Source: Methylobacterium sp. E-045
GTDB taxonomy: Bacteria; Pseudomonadota; Alphaproteobacteria; Rhizobiales; Beijerinckiaceae
Direction: 5' to 3'
NCBI RefSeq assembly: GCF_022829685.1
Contig: NZ_JAKSYE010000085.1
Coordinates: forward strand, 124,001 to 188,000
Length of the DNA stretch: 64,000 nucleotides
The first letter of the stretch is position 1; each line of letters begins with the position of its first letter. Made by a program: the position numbers and the translations under genes. The notes beneath the pieces are model-generated. The model saw nothing but the letters and a program-made list of their open reading frames with translations. It had not been told where the DNA came from and searched no databases. Below, in pieces: positions 61,125 through 64,000 of this stretch.

Positions 61125-62585
61125 CTATCGCGCCAGCGCCAGCAGGCGGTCGCAATCGACATGGGCCTCGATGTGTCGCGCCAGTTCGTCGAGGACGCGC
61201 TCGACACCGCTCTCGTAGGAATGGCCGTCCGAGGCCGCACCCAGGCGCGCGAGCCAGGCGGCCCGCTGCCGGTCGTCGGAGAAGAGGCCGTGGACGTAAG
61301 TGCCGCTGACCCGCCCGTCGCTCGAGACCGCCCCATCCGCCCGACCGTCGGCGAAGCGGAGTAGCGGCGTCGCCGTGTCCGGACCGGCCGTGTCGCCGAC
61401 ATGCATCTCGTAGCCGTTGAACGGCAGGTCGTCGGCGAGCGTCCGGCCTCTTACCGCTTCGAGCCGCTTCAGCGGTGTCATCACCGTCTCCACGTCGAGC
61501 AGGCCGAGCCCGGCCACGCTGCGCGGTTCGCCCTCGATCCCGTGCGGATCGCTCAAGGTGCGGCCGAGCATCTGATAGCCGCCGCAGAGGCCGAGCACAT
61601 GGCCGCCGCGACGGATATGGGCCTGGATGTCCACGTCCCAGCCCTCGCGGCGCAGGGCGTCGAGATCGTCGATCGTGGTCTTCGAGCCCGGCAACAGGAC
61701 GAGGGCGGCGTCGCCCGGAATCGCCTCGCCGGGCCGGACCAGCACGACCTCCACCTCCGGCTCCGCCCGCAACGGGTCGAGGTCGTCGAAATTGGCGATG
61801 CGCGGCAGGACCGGCACCGCGATCCGGATCCGCGTTCGAGCGGAGGAAGCGGAGCCGGCAAGACCGAGCATGTCTTCGGCCGGCAATCGGGCGGCAAGGG
61901 GGAAATGTGGCACGAGTCCGAGCGCCGGCCATCCGGTATGCTGCGTCACGATGGCCATGCCGTCAGCGAACAGGCTCGGGTCGCCCCGGAAGCGGTTGAC
62001 GATGAACCCGGCGATCATCGCCGCATCCGCGGCGTCGATCACAGCCCTGGTGCCGACGAGGCTGGCGATGACGCCGCCCCGGTCGATGTCTCCGAGCAGG
62101 ATCACGGGCGTGTCGGTGGCCCGTGCGAAGCCCATATTGGCGATGTCGCCCCGGCGCAGGTTGACCTCGGAAGCCGAGCCGGCGCCTTCCACGATCACAA
62201 GATCGGCCTGAGCCTTCAGGTGCGAAAAACTCTCCAGCACGGATGCCAGGAGGCGTGGTTTCCACGACTGGTAATCCCTGGCCTTCGCCGTACCGACCAT
62301 CCGGCCCTGGACTACCACCTGCGAGCCGGTCTCGCTCTGGGGCTTCAGCAGCACCGGGTTCATATGGATGGAAAGCGCCGCGCGGCAGGCCCGCGCCTGC
62401 AGCGCCTGGGCTCGGCCGATCTCGCCGCCATCGGCGGTGACGGCAGCGTTGTTCGACATGTTCTGTGGCTTGAACGGCCTCACGGCGAAGCCGCGCCGCG
62501 TGAAGGCGCGGCACAGGCCGGCCACGATCAGCGACTTGCCGACATCCGAGCCGGTGCCCTGGATCATGATGGCACGGGCGGTCAT
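61125..62585 (-). CDS. cobQ: Cobyric acid synthase
   Basis: CobQ amidates four side chains of adenosylcobyrinic acid a,c-diamide. The 486-residue protein from ATG 62585 has the ATP-binding [64 protein letters not shown] and [16 protein letters not shown]. The type-1 glutaminase half has the catalytic Cys in [11 protein letters not shown] and the late His in [11 protein letters not shown]. It is 58 bases after the UbiC-like gene. Confidence 0.95.
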   Translation of the reverse strand: MTARAIMIQGTGSDVGKSLIVAGLCRAFTRRGFAVRPFKPQNMSNNAAVTADGGEIGRAQALQARACRAALSIHMNPVLLKPQSETGSQVVVQGRMVGTAKARDYQSWKPRLLASVLESFSHLKAQADLVIVEGAGSASEVNLRRGDIANMGFARATDTPVILLGDIDRGGVIASLVGTRAVIDAADAAMIAGFIVNRFRGDPSLFADGMAIVTQHTGWPALGLVPHFPLAARLPAEDMLGLAGSASSARTRIRIAVPVLPRIANFDDLDPLRAEPEVEVVLVRPGEAIPGDAALVLLPGSKTTIDDLDALRREGWDVDIQAHIRRGGHVLGLCGGYQMLGRTLSDPHGIEGEPRSVAGLGLLDVETVMTPLKRLEAVRGRTLADDLPFNGYEMHVGDTAGPDTATPLLRFADGRADGAVSSDGRVSGTYVHGLFSDDRQRAAWLARLGAASDGHSYESGVERVLDELARHIEAHVDCDRLLALAR

Positions 62586-62643
62586 GCGATCAGGTCTCGC
62601 CGGGTGTGCCGATGGAACATCGGCGAGCCCTAGCACGGTCGCG

Positions 62644-63351
62644 TCAGGGCCGCGACGGCGGGGCCGCGCCGCAGGCGGGGTCGGCAGGCCGCGCAGCCCG
62701 ATAAAAATCGAGGATGGCAGAGCCGTAGGTTTCCACCACCTCCGAGAACGGCACTCGCTCCGCCGTGAACAGGACGGCGCGATGGCTGAACAGGCGATCG
62801 GGAATCGCGAGATCGCCGCAAACGGATGCGGCCGGAGGGGCCTGGTCCCAACCGGGCGGCAGGGGCTGCCAGAGACGGTCTGCCCCGAGGGTCTGGCGGG
62901 TGGTGCCCAGCGCCTGGACCGCCCTGCCGAACGGTGTGTCCGTGGTCTCGAGCAGGCGGTTCATCTCCGGCGTCAGCCGCTCGGGCACGTACCAATTGTC
63001 GGCTTCCGAGAGGACGTGGTCGCCACAGGCGAGCCGCACCCGGCGATATTTCAGCGGCGTCTCCGGCCCGGCTTGGAGCCGCTGGCGTGTCTCCTGGGAC
63101 GCTGGCTTCTCCACCCCCCTCAGCAGCGTCGCCGTGAGTCGCGGGACCTCCGCCATGCCGTGCTCGGAACACCAGCCCTCCAGCGTCGCCGTAGCGCTTC
63201 GGCTCGCCAGGAGCCGCGCGTTCAGCCCCTCCATCACCGCCAGCGCCTCGACGCGGCCGAGATAGGTGTCCGGCCAGGACGTCACGGGTTGGGCGGAGGC
63301 TGCCGTCGCCATTATGGCAAGAAGACCGAACGAAAAGTGGGCAGTCCGCAT
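62644..63351 (-). CDS. Secreted UbiC-like (chorismate lyase-fold) protein in the cob operon
   Basis: The start codon at 63351 shares one base with the cobO stop (TGATG). The 235-residue protein has a signal peptide ([22 protein letters not shown]). The middle resembles chorismate lyase: [25 protein letters not shown] and [17 protein letters not shown] parallel UbiC's RREVLLCGDGQP, VIP and TPLGRYLF segments. The C-terminus [28 protein letters not shown] resembles the UbiC/UTRA end. No pathway reason for a periplasmic chorismate lyase is known, so the ligand may differ. Homology is by eye and moderate. Confidence 0.6.
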   Translation of the reverse strand: MRTAHFSFGLLAIMATAASAQPVTSWPDTYLGRVEALAVMEGLNARLLASRSATATLEGWCSEHGMAEVPRLTATLLRGVEKPASQETRQRLQAGPETPLKYRRVRLACGDHVLSEADNWYVPERLTPEMNRLLETTDTPFGRAVQALGTTRQTLGADRLWQPLPPGWDQAPPAASVCGDLAIPDRLFSHRAVLFTAERVPFSEVVETYGSAILDFYRAARPADPACGAAPPSRP

Positions 63352-63971
63352 CAGAACTCTATTCCCTCCTGCGCCTTCACGCCGGCCGAGAAATGGTGCT
63401 TCACGCTGCCCATCTCCGTGACGAGGTCGGCTGCCGCGATGAGGGCCGGCTTGGCGTTGCGGCCGGTGACGATGACGTGGAGATCGGGCCGGCGTGCGCG
63501 GAAGGCCGCCACCACGGCGTCCACGGGCAGGTAATCGTAGCGCAGGGCGATGTTGAGCTCGTCGAGGAGGACGAGGCGGATGGTCGGGTCGGCCATCAGT
63601 TCCTCGGCCTTGGCCCAGGCGTGCTCGGCGGCGGCGATGTCGCGGGCCTTGTCCTGCGTCTCCCAGGTGAAGCCCTCGCCGAGCGTATGCCACTCGATCC
63701 GGTCGCCGAAGGCCTTCAGCGCGTGCTTCTCGCCCGTGTCCCAGGCGCCCTTGATGAACTGGACCACGCCGACCCGCCAGCCATGGCCGAGCGCCCGCAG
63801 GGCGAGGCCGAGACCGGCCGTGGTCTTGCCCTTGCCGGGGCCGGTATTGACGATGAGAAGCCCCTTCTCGATCGTCTTGCCCGCCACCTCGGCGTCCTGG
63901 ACGGCCTTGCGCCTCTCCATCTTCTCGCGGTGCCGGTCGGCCTCCGGATCGCTGATGTCTGGGTCGCTCAT
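63351..63971 (-). CDS. cobO: Cob(I)yrinic acid a,c-diamide adenosyltransferase
   Basis: CobO transfers the adenosyl group from ATP to the corrin. The 206-residue protein has the P-loop NTGPGKGKTTAGLGLALRALGHGW, then VVQFIKGAWDTGEKHAL, FTWETQDKARDIAAAEHAW, VLLDELNIALRYDYLPV and VTGRNAKPALIAAADLVTEM. The N-terminal HREKMERRKAVQDAEV helix is typical. CGGAG precedes the ATG at 63971. It continues into the UbiC-like gene and cobQ. Confidence 0.95.
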   Translation of the reverse strand: MSDPDISDPEADRHREKMERRKAVQDAEVAGKTIEKGLLIVNTGPGKGKTTAGLGLALRALGHGWRVGVVQFIKGAWDTGEKHALKAFGDRIEWHTLGEGFTWETQDKARDIAAAEHAWAKAEELMADPTIRLVLLDELNIALRYDYLPVDAVVAAFRARRPDLHVIVTGRNAKPALIAAADLVTEMGSVKHHFSAGVKAQEGIEF

Positions 63972-64000
63972 GCGGCTGCTCCGGATTGGGGTTTCACGAT

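Overview
The window is a GC-rich (by eye roughly 68%), densely coding chromosomal segment from an alphaproteobacterium, most likely Hyphomicrobiales and probably Methylobacteriaceae. The basis is the cell-cycle set DUF3572-divK-pleD plus gcrA, an EipB envelope protein, HWE/HisKA_2-type light-sensing kinases, an aerobic cobalamin pathway with alphaproteobacterial gene layout, and 15-residue-period WRFPxG-type intergenic repeats. I see no insertion sequence, prophage, CRISPR array or rRNA. One tRNA (Val, CAC) is present. About 62 protein genes can be supported.

Layout. 1-5.3 kb: a truncated nucleoside transporter, a 42-residue protein with an internal duplication, a glutamate-racemase-like protein that has lost both catalytic cysteines, an ABC-F ATPase and a patatin-like lipoprotein. 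5.7-11.2 kb: a signalling block with a LOV (blue-light) histidine kinase overlapping a single-domain response regulator, convergent to a 1309-residue GAF/PAS/GGDEF/EAL protein. 11.4-21.7 kb: housekeeping and conserved hypotheticals (HAD phosphatase, zincin, O-antigen ligase-like protein, DUF2937, WD40, DUF1275, response regulator), an apparently circularly permuted ROK protein, DUF2939, RppH, PAP2 and a 2H phosphoesterase. 21.8-29.7 kb: glutathionyl-hydroquinone reductase, a thioredoxin-TPR/LON-domain/Trm112 run, asparaginase, an STAS-like protein and PriA. 29.7-39.4 kb: MFS, lipase, EipB, DUF3572-divK-pleD, a second O-antigen ligase-like gene, DUF2059, rpiA, gph and tRNA-Val.

39.6-64 kb: a three-gene ferric-iron ABC importer (fbpC-fbpA-fbpB), gcrA, an aminotransferase, a canonical ROK sugar kinase, dctA, a degenerate CYTH-domain protein, msrB, a BrkB-family membrane protein, a malonate-use pair (malonyl-CoA decarboxylase and malonyl-CoA synthetase), an MFS exporter and a cobalamin region (cobC, cbiB/cobD, cobQ, cobO). 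The cobalamin region also contains a secreted UbiC-like (chorismate-lyase-fold) protein, a DUF3616 protein and an MFS transporter.

The observations most worth following are the rearranged domain order of the ROK protein at 17847-18926, the Ser-for-Cys racemase homologue with a probable frameshifted tail, the exported UbiC-like protein embedded in the cobO-cobQ operon, the degenerate CYTH protein, the LOV kinase beside a large c-di-GMP enzyme, and inverted repeats that straddle the facing stop codons of several convergent gene pairs.
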